From: Thermoguttaceae bacterium
Lineage (GTDB): Bacteria; Planctomycetota; Planctomycetia; Pirellulales; Thermoguttaceae
Assembly: GCA_029975295.1 (NCBI GenBank)
Contig: JARKPK010000082.1
Span: 18,543 to 82,542 of the forward strand
Length of the DNA stretch: 64,000 nt
Direction of reading: 5' to 3'
Positions 55,251 to 63,597 of the stretch are shown here, one piece after another. Each line of letters begins with the position of its first letter. Within the stretch, counting starts at the first letter, position 1. The notes under the pieces are model-generated. The model saw nothing but the letters and a program-made list of their open reading frames with translations, ran no database searches and was not told the origin of the DNA. A program made the position numbers and the translations under genes.

Positions 55251-56789
55251 GTGAAGGCATGGGTGCTCGAAGGCTCTCGGCCGCTCTGCGGCGCGATTCG
55301 TGCGGCCGGGGCGAAAAACGCCGTGCTGCCGATGATGGCCGCGGCGATCCTCAGCGATCGGCCGGTGGTGCTTCGCCGCGCGCCGCGTCTGCGCGACGTG
55401 CGAACGATGACCGGGCTGCTCAGGCGGCTGGGCGCGTGCGTCGAACACAGCGGCGACGAACTGATCGTCGATGCGGGACGGATCAACGGCTGGTCGGCCC
55501 CCTGGGCGGCGGTGCGGCGGATGCGGGCGGGGTTTTGCGTGCTCGGACCGCTGCTGGCCCGTTTCGGCCGCGCAGTGGTTCCCTTGCCCGGCGGCTGCCG
55601 CTTGGGTGATCGACCGATCGATTTGCATCTGGCCGGTTTGCGGGCGCTGGGGGCGCAGATCGAGATACAATCGGGCTGCGTAATCGCCGCCGCGCGGCGG
55701 TTGCGCGGGGCCGGGGTGATGATGAGCGGCCGCTTCGGGCCGTCGGTAACCGGCACCGCTCAGTTGCTCTGTGCGGCCGTAGCGGCCGAGGGCGAAACGA
55801 CGATCCGCGGCGCCGCGCGCGAGCCCGAAATCGTCGATCTGGCCCGACTGCTTTCAGCCATGGGCGCGAAGATCGAAGGGGCGGGCGAAGCGACCATCCG
55901 CATTGAAGGCGTGGCCGGGTTGGGCGGCGCGGAACATCGCGTGATCGCCGACCGGATCGAGGCTGCCACGTTCCTGTTCGCTGCGGCCGTTACCGGCGGC
56001 GACGTTTTGGTCGAAGATGCCGACCCGGCCCATCTGGAGGCCCCGTTGGCCGCGCTGACCGCCGCCGGCTGCCGGGTAGAAGTGCGGCGAAGCGGAATCC
56101 GGCTGGTCGGCCCGTCGGGTGCCGCTGCCGGCTTCTCCCACATTCCCGAGCCTTCATGCGGCACGATCAGAGTCGAGCCTGTTGGCGCCCCGACCGGCTT
56201 GCCCGGGAGTGCTGGTCATGGTAACAGAATGGGCGCCCCTGCTCGCTTCCCCGGCAGTGTCGGCGATGTGCCCAGAATGGGTGCCACTGCCGGCTTGCCC
56301 GGCAGTGCCGAGAGTGATTTCGAGCGGGCCGGTGGCGTCGTTCGGAACTGGGCTGGCGGGCGGCTCGCTCCGGTTAGCATTGGCACGCGGCCCTATCCGG
56401 GCTTTCCCACCGATTTGCAAGCCCCGTGGACGGCCTTGATGGCCGTTGCCGCCGGACGATCGCGGATTGTGGACGAGGTTTTTCCGCAACGGTTCGCACA
56501 TGCGGCCGAGCTGCGGCGGCTAGGTGCGATGATCCGCGTAGAGGGCAACGCGGCCGAGGTCGTCGGGCCCGCGCGGCTCGAGGGCGCACCGGTGCGGGCG
56601 ACCGACCTTCGCGCCGGTGCGGCGCTGGTGTTGGCGGCCTTGGCCGCCCGAGGTCGCACGACAATCTTCGGCGTAGCTCACATCGAGCGCGGCTACGAAC
56701 GTCTGGCCGAGAAGCTCCGCTCGCTGGGCGCGCAGTTGGCGGTGGAATCGGCGTTGCCGCGGAACTCGGTCCAAATCGGGTTGCCGTAG
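55251..56789 (+). CDS. murA: UDP-GlcNAc enolpyruvyl transferase with in-frame repeat insertion
   Basis: A 512-residue MurA, about 90 residues longer than usual. It catalyses the first committed step of peptidoglycan synthesis. The PEP-binding AAGAKNAVLPMMAAAIL (Lys22/Asn23) opens the protein, the catalytic cysteine is in LPGGCRLGDRPIDLH (Cys116), and the catalytic Asp is in YPGFPTDLQAPWTAL. The extra length lies between domain halves, just before that motif: residues 312-359 are three tandem 16-residue repeats encoded by 48-bp repeats, flanked by more variable sequence. GTG start with AAGGGA upstream. Its last 97 nt overlap the 3' end of lplA on the other strand. Since the catalytic residues are intact, the enzyme is probably active. 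Confidence 0.93.
   Translation: MKAWVLEGSRPLCGAIRAAGAKNAVLPMMAAAILSDRPVVLRRAPRLRDVRTMTGLLRRLGACVEHSGDELIVDAGRINGWSAPWAAVRRMRAGFCVLGPLLARFGRAVVPLPGGCRLGDRPIDLHLAGLRALGAQIEIQSGCVIAAARRLRGAGVMMSGRFGPSVTGTAQLLCAAVAAEGETTIRGAAREPEIVDLARLLSAMGAKIEGAGEATIRIEGVAGLGGAEHRVIADRIEAATFLFAAAVTGGDVLVEDADPAHLEAPLAALTAAGCRVEVRRSGIRLVGPSGAAAGFSHIPEPSCGTIRVEPVGAPTGLPGSAGHGNRMGAPARFPGSVGDVPRMGATAGLPGSAESDFERAGGVVRNWAGGRLAPVSIGTRPYPGFPTDLQAPWTALMAVAAGRSRIVDEVFPQRFAHAAELRRLGAMIRVEGNAAEVVGPARLEGAPVRATDLRAGAALVLAALAARGRTTIFGVAHIERGYERLAEKLRSLGAQLAVESALPRNSVQIGLP
56184..56327 (+). repeat. Tandem 3 x 48-bp repeat inside murA (hairpin family A)
   Basis: Three units start at 56184, 56232 and 56280. Each encodes 16 residues beginning GA(P/T)(T/A)(G/R)(L/F)PGS(A/V). 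Unit 3 contains the perfect hairpin (arms CACTGCCGG and CCGGCAGTG, loop CTTGC, 56285-56307) and its 27-nt core is identical to the copies at 38518-38544 and 57198-57224. Units 1 and 2 have partly lost the palindrome but keep the reading frame and the peptide pattern. Confidence 0.9.
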
Positions 56790-57670
56790 CGGAGGGCGAC
56801 GAGAGATTCGACGCGACGGCGTTCTTCGGTGCTGAGCGGCTCTTCGACGCAATCGAGGCCGATCGCCTCGACCAACAACGGCCGCCATCGCTCGATCAAC
56901 TCGAACGGCGTCAGTTCGATGCCGGAAAGCTCGGCCACGCCGGGCAACTGCGGCGCGGCCGACGATCGGGCCAGAAGCACACTGCCGTGCTGCAACACCG
57001 CCCCGCGACGCCGCCGCTGCGCGCTGCCGGCGATCTTCATCCCGCCGAGGACCACGTCGCCCAGCGTGCGCCGCTGGAAGCAAAGGAACTCGTCGTCGCC
57101 TCGGGCGACCCTGCCGGATTGTTCGGCAGCGCCTACTGCACGAGCCAATTGAGCGCCCGTTCCGGCTGTTTCGGGAGCGCCGGCGGCTTGAGCTGAGTGG
57201 GTGCCACTGCCGGCTTGCCCGGCAGTGCCGGTGGAGTATTGAGCCGGGCCGGGCGAATCGTCCCTTGCAGCCGCATCGGCCCCGGCGCAGGGGCAGAAGA
57301 CCTCGGCCCGAAGGCCTTTCTCGGCCAAGGCGGCGATCAGGCTGCGATGGGCCAGCGAGTAGAGCCGGTCGCGGTCGTCGGCCGAGTCGTGGCCGCGCGG
57401 CAGCGCCAGCGAGTAGGTCAGTTCGCGGTCGTGAACGATGGCCCCGCCGCCGGTGAGCCGCCGCACCACGGCGCAGCAACTAGCGTGAGGGTGCTGCCGC
57501 CGGTCGTCGAACTGTTGAAAGTAGCCCAGCGAAAGAGTTGCTTCGCTCCAAAGGTAAAAGCGGAGTGCGGCCCGACCCTCGGCTGCCAGGTCGAGCAGCA
57601 ATTCATCGACGGCCATGTTCCACGCCCCGAGGGCGGGCGGATCGATCAATAGGCGGCAGGGCAGGGTCAT
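56693..57670 (-). CDS. Lipoate-protein ligase A family protein with in-frame repeat
   Basis: A 325-residue biotin/lipoate ligase-fold protein. The opening LLIDPPALGAWNMAVDELLL, the RRLTGGGAIVHDRELTYSLALP motif (the family RRxxGGGxVxHD lipoyl-AMP loop) and LGDVVLGGMKIAGSAQRRRRGAVLQHGSVLL are all diagnostic. Between them an Ala/Gly-rich insert of about 50 residues includes TGTAGQAGSGTHS, which is the antisense reading of hairpin family A. It may attach or transfer lipoyl or octanoyl groups, for example to GcvH. It lies 98 nt after gcvPB on the same strand. The last 30 or so residues overlap murA and are probably an extension. Confidence 0.87.
   Translation of the reverse strand: MTLPCRLLIDPPALGAWNMAVDELLLDLAAEGRAALRFYLWSEATLSLGYFQQFDDRRQHPHASCCAVVRRLTGGGAIVHDRELTYSLALPRGHDSADDRDRLYSLAHRSLIAALAEKGLRAEVFCPCAGADAAARDDSPGPAQYSTGTAGQAGSGTHSAQAAGAPETAGTGAQLARAVGAAEQSGRVARGDDEFLCFQRRTLGDVVLGGMKIAGSAQRRRRGAVLQHGSVLLARSSAAPQLPGVAELSGIELTPFELIERWRPLLVEAIGLDCVEEPLSTEERRRVESLVALRYGNPIWTEFRGNADSTANCAPSERSFSARRS
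57202..57224. repeat. Hairpin family A copy inside the lipoate ligase gene
   Basis: A perfect 9-bp hairpin (arms CACTGCCGG and CCGGCAGTG, loop CTTGC) within the coding sequence, in the opposite orientation to the gene. The frame stays open and the ends of the ligase match the family on both sides. Confidence 0.88.
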
Positions 57671-57768
57671 GTCAGATTCGCATTGCGCTGATGGTTTTTT
57701 GGCCCGCGCGTTCGAGCCGACGCAATTTGTTCGCCGCCGCCGCCGGCCGCGGTGAGGGAATCGCGGCT

Positions 57769-59235
57769 TCAGCTTTGCGCGGCCTCGGGCTGCCAGCGGA
57801 GCACCGGTTTGCGGGCGGCCAGCACGTCGTCGGGCCGGCACACCGGCGTGGTGTGCGGCGCTTGGTGCAGCACCTCGGCCGGTTCGGCCAAAATGGTGCG
57901 CAGCGCTTCGACGAACGCATCGAGCGTCTGTTTGCTTTCTGTCTCGGTCGGCTCGATCATCAGCGCCTCGGGCACGATCAGGGGGAAATACACCGTCGGC
58001 GCGTGGAAGCCGTAGTCGAGCAGCCGTTTGGCGATGTCCATGGCCGAAACGCCCCGCTCCGCCTTCAACCGCGAGGCCGTGGCCACGAACTCGTGCATGC
58101 ACCGCGGGCCTTGCGGCACGGGCAGCAGCGAAGCGACTTTGGCCAGCAGGTAGTTGGCGTTGAGCACGGCCTGTTCGGCCACGCGGCGCAGCCCCTCGGG
58201 CCCGTGGGTGAGAATGTAGGCGTACATGCGCACCAGCACGCCCACGTTGCCGAAGAAGCTGCGCACCCGGCCGATCGATTTGGGGCGGTCGAAGTCGAGC
58301 CGATACTTCCCGTCGCGGCAAACGACGACGGGAACGGGCAGATAGGGCGCCAGCCGTTCGGCCACGGCGATCGGGCCGGCGCCGGGGCCTCCGCCGCCGT
58401 GCGGGCCGCTGAAGGTTTTGTGCGGGTTGAAGTGCATCAGGTCGGCGCCGAAGTCGCCGGGACGAGCGACGCCCAAGATGGCGTTCATGTTCGCCCCGTC
58501 AAGGTACATCAGCGCGCCAACGGAATGCACCGCCTCGGCAATCCGCGCGATGTTCGGCTCGAACATGCCCAACGTGCTCGGGTTGGTGATCATGAAAACC
58601 GCAGTGCGCTGGTCGAGCCGTGCGCGCAGTGCGTCGAGATCGACGTAGCCGGCCGGGGTGCTCTTGATCGTTACCGCCTCGAAGCCCGCCAGCGCCGCGC
58701 TGGCCGGGTTGGTGCCGTGAGCGGCGTCGGGAATGATCACCGTGGTCCGCTGTTGGCCCAGGTCGCGGAAGTAGGCGGCCGCCACCAACAGCGACGTCAG
58801 TTCGCCGTGCGCGCCGGCGGCCGGTTGCAGCGAAACGGCGGGCAGCCCGGCGATCTCGGCCAGAAACTGCTGGCTTTCGTAAAGCAGCCGCAACATGCCT
58901 TGGGCGGTGTCGTCGGGCTGATACGGGTGCATTTCGGCGAACCCGGGCAGGGCGGCCAGCCGCTCGTTCCGCTTCGGGTTGTACTTCATCGTGCACGAGC
59001 CGAGCGGATAGTAGTGCGTATCGACCGACATGTTCCAAGTCGAAAGGTTCACGTAGTGCCGCACCACATCCGGTTCGCTCAACTCGGGCAACGGCGGCGG
59101 AGCAGCCGCGCACGCGCCGGCGGGCAGCAAAGCCGACGGGGCCGACTCGGGCACATCCGCGGCAGGCCAACGCACGGCCTCGGCCCCCGGCTTCGACAGT
59201 TCGAACAAAAGCTGCACGGCTTGCCGATTACGCAT
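57769..59235 (-). CDS. gcvPB: Glycine dehydrogenase (decarboxylating) subunit 2
   Basis: A 488-residue subunit of the two-subunit P protein of the glycine cleavage system. The opening SEPDVVRHYVNLSTWNMSVDTHYYPLGSCTMKYNPK is the family's signature and HFNPHKTFSGPHGGGGPG holds the PLP-binding lysine. Length is normal. It forms a heterodimer-type enzyme with GcvPA, encoded 94 nt upstream; together they decarboxylate glycine and load the aminomethyl group onto lipoyl-GcvH. The start is ATG 59235, with GAGG 10 nt before; an ATG six bases upstream (59241) is possible. Confidence 0.96.
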   Translation of the reverse strand: MRNRQAVQLLFELSKPGAEAVRWPAADVPESAPSALLPAGACAAAPPPLPELSEPDVVRHYVNLSTWNMSVDTHYYPLGSCTMKYNPKRNERLAALPGFAEMHPYQPDDTAQGMLRLLYESQQFLAEIAGLPAVSLQPAAGAHGELTSLLVAAAYFRDLGQQRTTVIIPDAAHGTNPASAALAGFEAVTIKSTPAGYVDLDALRARLDQRTAVFMITNPSTLGMFEPNIARIAEAVHSVGALMYLDGANMNAILGVARPGDFGADLMHFNPHKTFSGPHGGGGPGAGPIAVAERLAPYLPVPVVVCRDGKYRLDFDRPKSIGRVRSFFGNVGVLVRMYAYILTHGPEGLRRVAEQAVLNANYLLAKVASLLPVPQGPRCMHEFVATASRLKAERGVSAMDIAKRLLDYGFHAPTVYFPLIVPEALMIEPTETESKQTLDAFVEALRTILAEPAEVLHQAPHTTPVCRPDDVLAARKPVLRWQPEAAQS

Positions 59236-59329
59236 GACCATCGATCCTCTTCGCCTTCCGATCACCACCGCCTTGCGATCAATCCCGCCTTGCGATCAAC
59301 AGCGACCAACCCGACCAACCCCGCTTGTA

Positions 59330-60664
59330 TTAGCCTTCGAGCAACTCGGCCAAGGCGTCGATTTCGCACCGGGTGCGCTTCTCGGTAACTGCCACCAGCA
59401 GGCAGTCGTTCAGCTCGGGGAACCAGCGGCCCAACGGCGCCCCGGCGTAGATGCCCCGCTCGGCCGCCGCCGCCAGGAACTCGTCGACGGGCCGATCGTT
59501 CAATCGCAGGGCGAACTCTTTGAACACCGGCGCGTCGAACAGCAGGCTCGCCCGTCCGCCGGCGGTCAGCCGCTGCCGCGCGTAGTGCGTTTTGTGCAGG
59601 CAGAGTTCGGCCACGCGCTTCAGCCCGTTCGGCCCCAGGGCCGAAAGATACACGGCCGCCCGCAGCGCCAGCAGCCCCTGGTTGGTGCAAATGTTGCTGG
59701 TGGCCTTCTCGCGGCGGATGTGTTGCTCGCGGGTTTGCAGGGTGAGGGTCCAGCACCGTCGGCCCGACCGATCGACGGTTTGCCCCACCAGACGGCCCGG
59801 CATGCGGCGGACGAATTGCTCGCGGCACGCCAAGATGCCCAGGTAGGGCCCGCCGTAGCTCAACGGGTTGCCCAGCGATTGGCCCTCGGCCACGGCGATG
59901 TCGGCCCCCAGATCGCCCGGCCGTTTCAGCACGCCCAAGCTGATCGGGTCGAACACCACGATCACCAGCGCGCCGCAGCGATGGGCATGTTCGACCACCG
60001 GCGCCAAGTCGGCCACCGTGCCGAAAAAGCCCGGCTGCGACACCACCAAGCACGCGGCCGACGAATCGACCTCGGGCAGCGCCGCGGCATCGACCGTGTA
60101 GCCGCCCGAATCAACCACCTCGGCCGAAAGGTTCTGCAAGAAGGTGCCCAACACTTGCCGGTATTCGGGATGAACACTGCGATGAACCACCACCCGCCGG
60201 CGTTGCGGGCCCGCTGTTTGCAAGGCCATCAGCACGGCCTCGGCCAAGGCGGTCGCGCCGTCGTACAAACTGGCGTTCGACACGTCCATGCCGGTCAGTT
60301 GGGTGATCAGCGTTTGGTACTCGAACATCGCCTGAAGCGTGCCCTGGCTGGCCTCGGCCTGATAGGGCGTGTAGGCGGTGTAGAACTCGCTTCGCGCGGC
60401 GACGAAATCGACCAGCGCCGGCACGAAATGGTCGTAGGCGCCCGCCCCCAAAAAGCAGGCGGCCTTGCCGGCCGGCGCGTCGGCCTCGGCCAAGGCGCTC
60501 ATGTGAACGGTCAGTTCCAGTTCGCCCATCGCAGGCGGCAAGTTCAACGGGCGGCCGAGCCGCAATGGCTTGGGCACCTGCTCGAACAGCGCGTCGAGCG
60601 AATCGACGCCGATCGTTTCTAGCATCGCCCGCTGGTCGTCGGGCGTATTCGGAAAGTACGGCAT
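59330..60664 (-). CDS. gcvPA: Glycine dehydrogenase (decarboxylating) subunit 1
   Basis: A 444-residue partner of GcvPB. It begins MPYFPNTPDDQRAMLETIGVDSLDALFEQVP, the usual GcvPA start, and has FLGAGAYDHFVPALVDFVAARSEFYTAYTPYQAEASQGTLQ and later RREKATSNICTNQGLLALRAAVYL. ATG 60664 follows GAGGAA. The gene leads gcvPA-gcvPB-lplA on the minus strand. gcvT and gcvH, often immediately upstream, are not present here: the next gene upstream is a polysaccharide-lyase-like gene, so T and H must be elsewhere. Confidence 0.96.
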   Translation of the reverse strand: MPYFPNTPDDQRAMLETIGVDSLDALFEQVPKPLRLGRPLNLPPAMGELELTVHMSALAEADAPAGKAACFLGAGAYDHFVPALVDFVAARSEFYTAYTPYQAEASQGTLQAMFEYQTLITQLTGMDVSNASLYDGATALAEAVLMALQTAGPQRRRVVVHRSVHPEYRQVLGTFLQNLSAEVVDSGGYTVDAAALPEVDSSAACLVVSQPGFFGTVADLAPVVEHAHRCGALVIVVFDPISLGVLKRPGDLGADIAVAEGQSLGNPLSYGGPYLGILACREQFVRRMPGRLVGQTVDRSGRRCWTLTLQTREQHIRREKATSNICTNQGLLALRAAVYLSALGPNGLKRVAELCLHKTHYARQRLTAGGRASLLFDAPVFKEFALRLNDRPVDEFLAAAAERGIYAGAPLGRWFPELNDCLLVAVTEKRTRCEIDALAELLEG

Positions 60665-61094
60665 GCGCAAATGTTCCTCGTTGCTGCGCCGGCCCGATGG
60701 TTGACGAACCACTGTGCGGGCGACGCAATCGCGACGACAAGCTCGGCCCGCGCGTCGGTCGGGCGCAACGGGCCTTGTCGCGGGACGATCGTCGATGCGG
60801 CCGGCGTCAACCGCGGCCGAAAGCATCGGAGATTCCGTCGGAAATTGGAATTGTAGCAAAAGGCCCGTCGGAGTGAATCGGGCGTCGGTGCGAACAATCG
60901 TCCCAGCCCACAAACCACAGGCCGAAAAACGGCTGCAACTCGGCAACGGTGCAGCGGTTGCGCAAGCCGCCGGCCGAGGATGCCGCCTTTGGGAAAGAGA
61001 CGATACCTCCGCCCGACGGACCTGCCGCAGCGACGCAACGCGAGTCCTCGGTCCTATGCCGTTGGCCTTGCGAAAAACCTGCGGCCCTCGGCGA
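60665..61094. other. Spacer upstream of gcvPA
   Basis: 430 nt with no gene. It contains a candidate promoter at 60850-60858. I looked for the conserved cores of a glycine riboswitch on the minus strand and did not find them. Confidence 0.5.
60850..60858 (-). promoter_or_regulatory. Candidate extended -10 promoter of gcvPA operon
   Basis: On the minus strand TGC directly precedes TACAAT (60855-60850), an extended -10 element matching 5 of 6 in the hexamer. No clear -35 box. The leader would be about 180 nt. Confidence 0.4.
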
Positions 61095-63323
61095 TCACGG
61101 GGCCGCCGGCTGGATGGTCAGCCGGATCGTCGCTTCGGCCGCCGGTTTCGGCAGTGCGATGCCGATGCGCACCGGCACGCGATTCTGCGGAAGGTTCTCT
61201 TTGATTTCGACGGCCTCGATCTTCGGCCGCCCGGCGGAGGTCTCGATGACCACTTCGACCGCCTGCGCGTCGGGCCCAACCCGCAGCAGATTCTCATCCT
61301 GCTGCCGCCAAGCCAGCAGGGTTACCAGCGCGGTCTCAAACTCTTCGGGCTTGTCGAAGCGGGCGCGGTCTTCCACAGTGAGGCTGCCGCGGCCGTCGCG
61401 CGAAAAGGTGAAGGTGCGCGTCAGCTTGCGAAGCGAGGGCGCCTCGTAACAAACCGAAAGGTCCAAGGCGAATACGTCGGTTCGGTCGGACCACTCGGCG
61501 CGAAGCACTTTGGCGGCGGCCGCTCGGCCGCTGCGCTGCAACTGACCGGCCACGCGCGGTACCGGATGCCCAAACGAGTTGAGCACGTTGCTCACGTAGC
61601 GTTGCCCGCTGAAGGTTCGCGCGGTGTAGGTTTCCAGTCCCGGATCGAGCAGCGGCGTGCTTTCACCCAGGGCGACGACAAACGAGCCGACGTCGTTGTG
61701 GTTGTGATGTTCGGCGTTGTGTCCGCCCTTGAGCGCCGCGCCGAAGCCGGCCGACGAGCCGCTCCCGCGACAAACGACGATTCCCGCCTGATCGAACACG
61801 CTTCGCAACGGGCGATCGGTCGTGGTTTCTCGAATCTCCGGCCGAGCCGTGGCCGAACTGGGCAGGCAGTAGAGGGCCGTGGCCGGCAGCAGTCGTTGCG
61901 GACCGGCGGCCGGGCCTAACGCGCCGATTTCATCCGCCCGAAGCGGCAGCCCCAATCGCCGCATCATGAACGCCTCGATCAACCGATCGGGCTTTGCGCC
62001 GATCGAACAATCGGCAAACGCCGGATAAATCCCCGGCAGAATTTCCAAGTTCCGGCCGAATTGCGCCACCGCTCGAACCTTCGGCAACGCGAACAGATCG
62101 ACCTTGCCGCCGGTGGCCTGATGCAGCGTTTCGGCAAGGTACAAGAAGTGCCCGAATCCGTAATTCCAGTAGCCCACGCCTTCGGAGCAGTAGCCGTCGT
62201 CGGTGAAGCCCGAAAGGAACTTCTCCGTGTTCCGCTCGGCGGCAGCGATGTATCGGGCGCGAAGCTGCGGCGAGTCGATGATCGCCAGGGCCGCCCCCGT
62301 TACGCCCGCGGTGCACACGGCGTTCCAGTTGTGAGTGGCCTCGGCCCAGTGGACGCGCGGCCGACCGCGTTCGAGGTAGCCCTCGTAGATGTCGAACACG
62401 CGGGCGCGGAGGGTAGTGCGCAACAGCGCGCGGACCTCGGCCGGCAGTCGATCGCCGAGCCAGTAGTCGGCCGTGGCCAGGTTCCAAGCCACCGCGGCGA
62501 CGTGCAGGTCGATCGAATACTCGATCCCTTTGAAGTTTCGCAAGTTGCCGTCGTGAGCGGGCAGGGTCCACGACTTGTCTTCACAAATCGAGCGAACGGC
62601 CGCGGCCACGTCGGGCAAAAAGCGCCCTTCGCCCTCTAAGCACTCGGCCAACACGAGATCGGCAAAATGGCTGAATCGTGCGCCGATCGCTTTTTGTCCG
62701 CGGGTGCGATTGCCGGTGCGCGAGTAATCGAGGTAGTCGTCGTCGGTGATCGGCGGCAGCGGCTTGCCGACCTCCTTCTTCATCCGCCCAAGCAGCTCGG
62801 CGAAGCGGCGCTCGGCCGCCAGCGTGCGCCAGGGTTCGCGTTGGTCGATCGTCGGGCCCATGCCGCGGGGCTTCGGCGGCAGCATCGCGGCGATTTCCGC
62901 AACACGTTGCGGATCGAGCGGCACGCCCGCCGGCGCTGCGGCGGCCTTCGTTCCGCCCTCGGCCGAGCGGGGTGCGCCGGCCTTGGCCTCGGCGGCGGAA
63001 GGTTTGGGCTGCGGTTGTGCATCGGCTGCGGGCGATTTCGCCCCCGGCTCGGCGGCCCAGGAGGGCGGGAGTACTGCCGCAGCGAACGCCACCGCACATG
63101 CGGAGAAGATCGCCCGAATCCGACGGCCGAACTCGGCCCAACAGATCGAATCAATCGCCGGCGTGCCAACACGCCAAGGCCGGCCGACGGAAGCCCGTTC
63201 TCCGGCATCGAAAGGGCGGCCGGCCGCTGAGTCGCGCTGTCGGCAATCGATCGGAGCGGCCATGGCCGCGACGGCAGGGAAGCGGGCTGAACGGAATGAA
63301 CTCGGAAGGCGGGAAAACGTCAT
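61095..63323 (-). CDS. Heparinase II/III- or alginate lyase-like polysaccharide lyase
   Basis: A 742-residue exported enzyme. A helical (alpha/alpha) toroid occupies about 190-500, with YSIDLHVAAVAWNLATADYW and WAEATHNWNAVCTAGVTGAAL (an Asn/His motif of alginate lyases). The C-terminal beta domain has GGHNAEHHNHNDVGSFVV, the His-rich site of heparinase II/III-type lyases. It should cleave uronic-acid polysaccharides by elimination; the substrate is uncertain. The N-terminus is odd: GGAGGAA precedes ATG 63323, yet the signal-like hydrophobic segment (AIFSACAVAFAAAVLPPSWA) starts only at residue 71 after a basic stretch, and no start codon lies closer to it. A Pro/Ala/Lys-rich linker follows. 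Confidence 0.8.
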   Translation of the reverse strand: MTFSRLPSSFRSARFPAVAAMAAPIDCRQRDSAAGRPFDAGERASVGRPWRVGTPAIDSICWAEFGRRIRAIFSACAVAFAAAVLPPSWAAEPGAKSPAADAQPQPKPSAAEAKAGAPRSAEGGTKAAAAPAGVPLDPQRVAEIAAMLPPKPRGMGPTIDQREPWRTLAAERRFAELLGRMKKEVGKPLPPITDDDYLDYSRTGNRTRGQKAIGARFSHFADLVLAECLEGEGRFLPDVAAAVRSICEDKSWTLPAHDGNLRNFKGIEYSIDLHVAAVAWNLATADYWLGDRLPAEVRALLRTTLRARVFDIYEGYLERGRPRVHWAEATHNWNAVCTAGVTGAALAIIDSPQLRARYIAAAERNTEKFLSGFTDDGYCSEGVGYWNYGFGHFLYLAETLHQATGGKVDLFALPKVRAVAQFGRNLEILPGIYPAFADCSIGAKPDRLIEAFMMRRLGLPLRADEIGALGPAAGPQRLLPATALYCLPSSATARPEIRETTTDRPLRSVFDQAGIVVCRGSGSSAGFGAALKGGHNAEHHNHNDVGSFVVALGESTPLLDPGLETYTARTFSGQRYVSNVLNSFGHPVPRVAGQLQRSGRAAAAKVLRAEWSDRTDVFALDLSVCYEAPSLRKLTRTFTFSRDGRGSLTVEDRARFDKPEEFETALVTLLAWRQQDENLLRVGPDAQAVEVVIETSAGRPKIEAVEIKENLPQNRVPVRIGIALPKPAAEATIRLTIQPAAP

Positions 63324-63597
63324 CGGCGGGTTCCTCCATCTGGGGCGTCGTGAAGCTCGTCCGTGGTTGGGCGAACGGCTCTTCGTGCGGGACGTACAGC
63401 GGGGTTCGGCTGGGCCGGCGCGACTGCCCAGCACAGAATCGAGCGGTGGAACGGCAGGAGCGTCTATTCTGTTCGTCGCACTGCGGCGCGTCAACCGGCA
63501 AAGCGTGTCGGCCAGGACGAAGCACTTGCCCGGCGCAAATCTTCCTGCACAGGCGGCAGAAGAGAACGAAGCGATCGACGGTGCGGGAAACCGGCCG

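Noticed and set aside
57538..59388. A 616-codon plus-strand frame over gcvPB
   Set aside because: Antisense shadow of a clearly identified gene, a usual effect of high third-position GC.
60665..61094. Glycine riboswitch upstream of gcvPA
   Set aside because: Expected from function, but the conserved core sequences were not seen.
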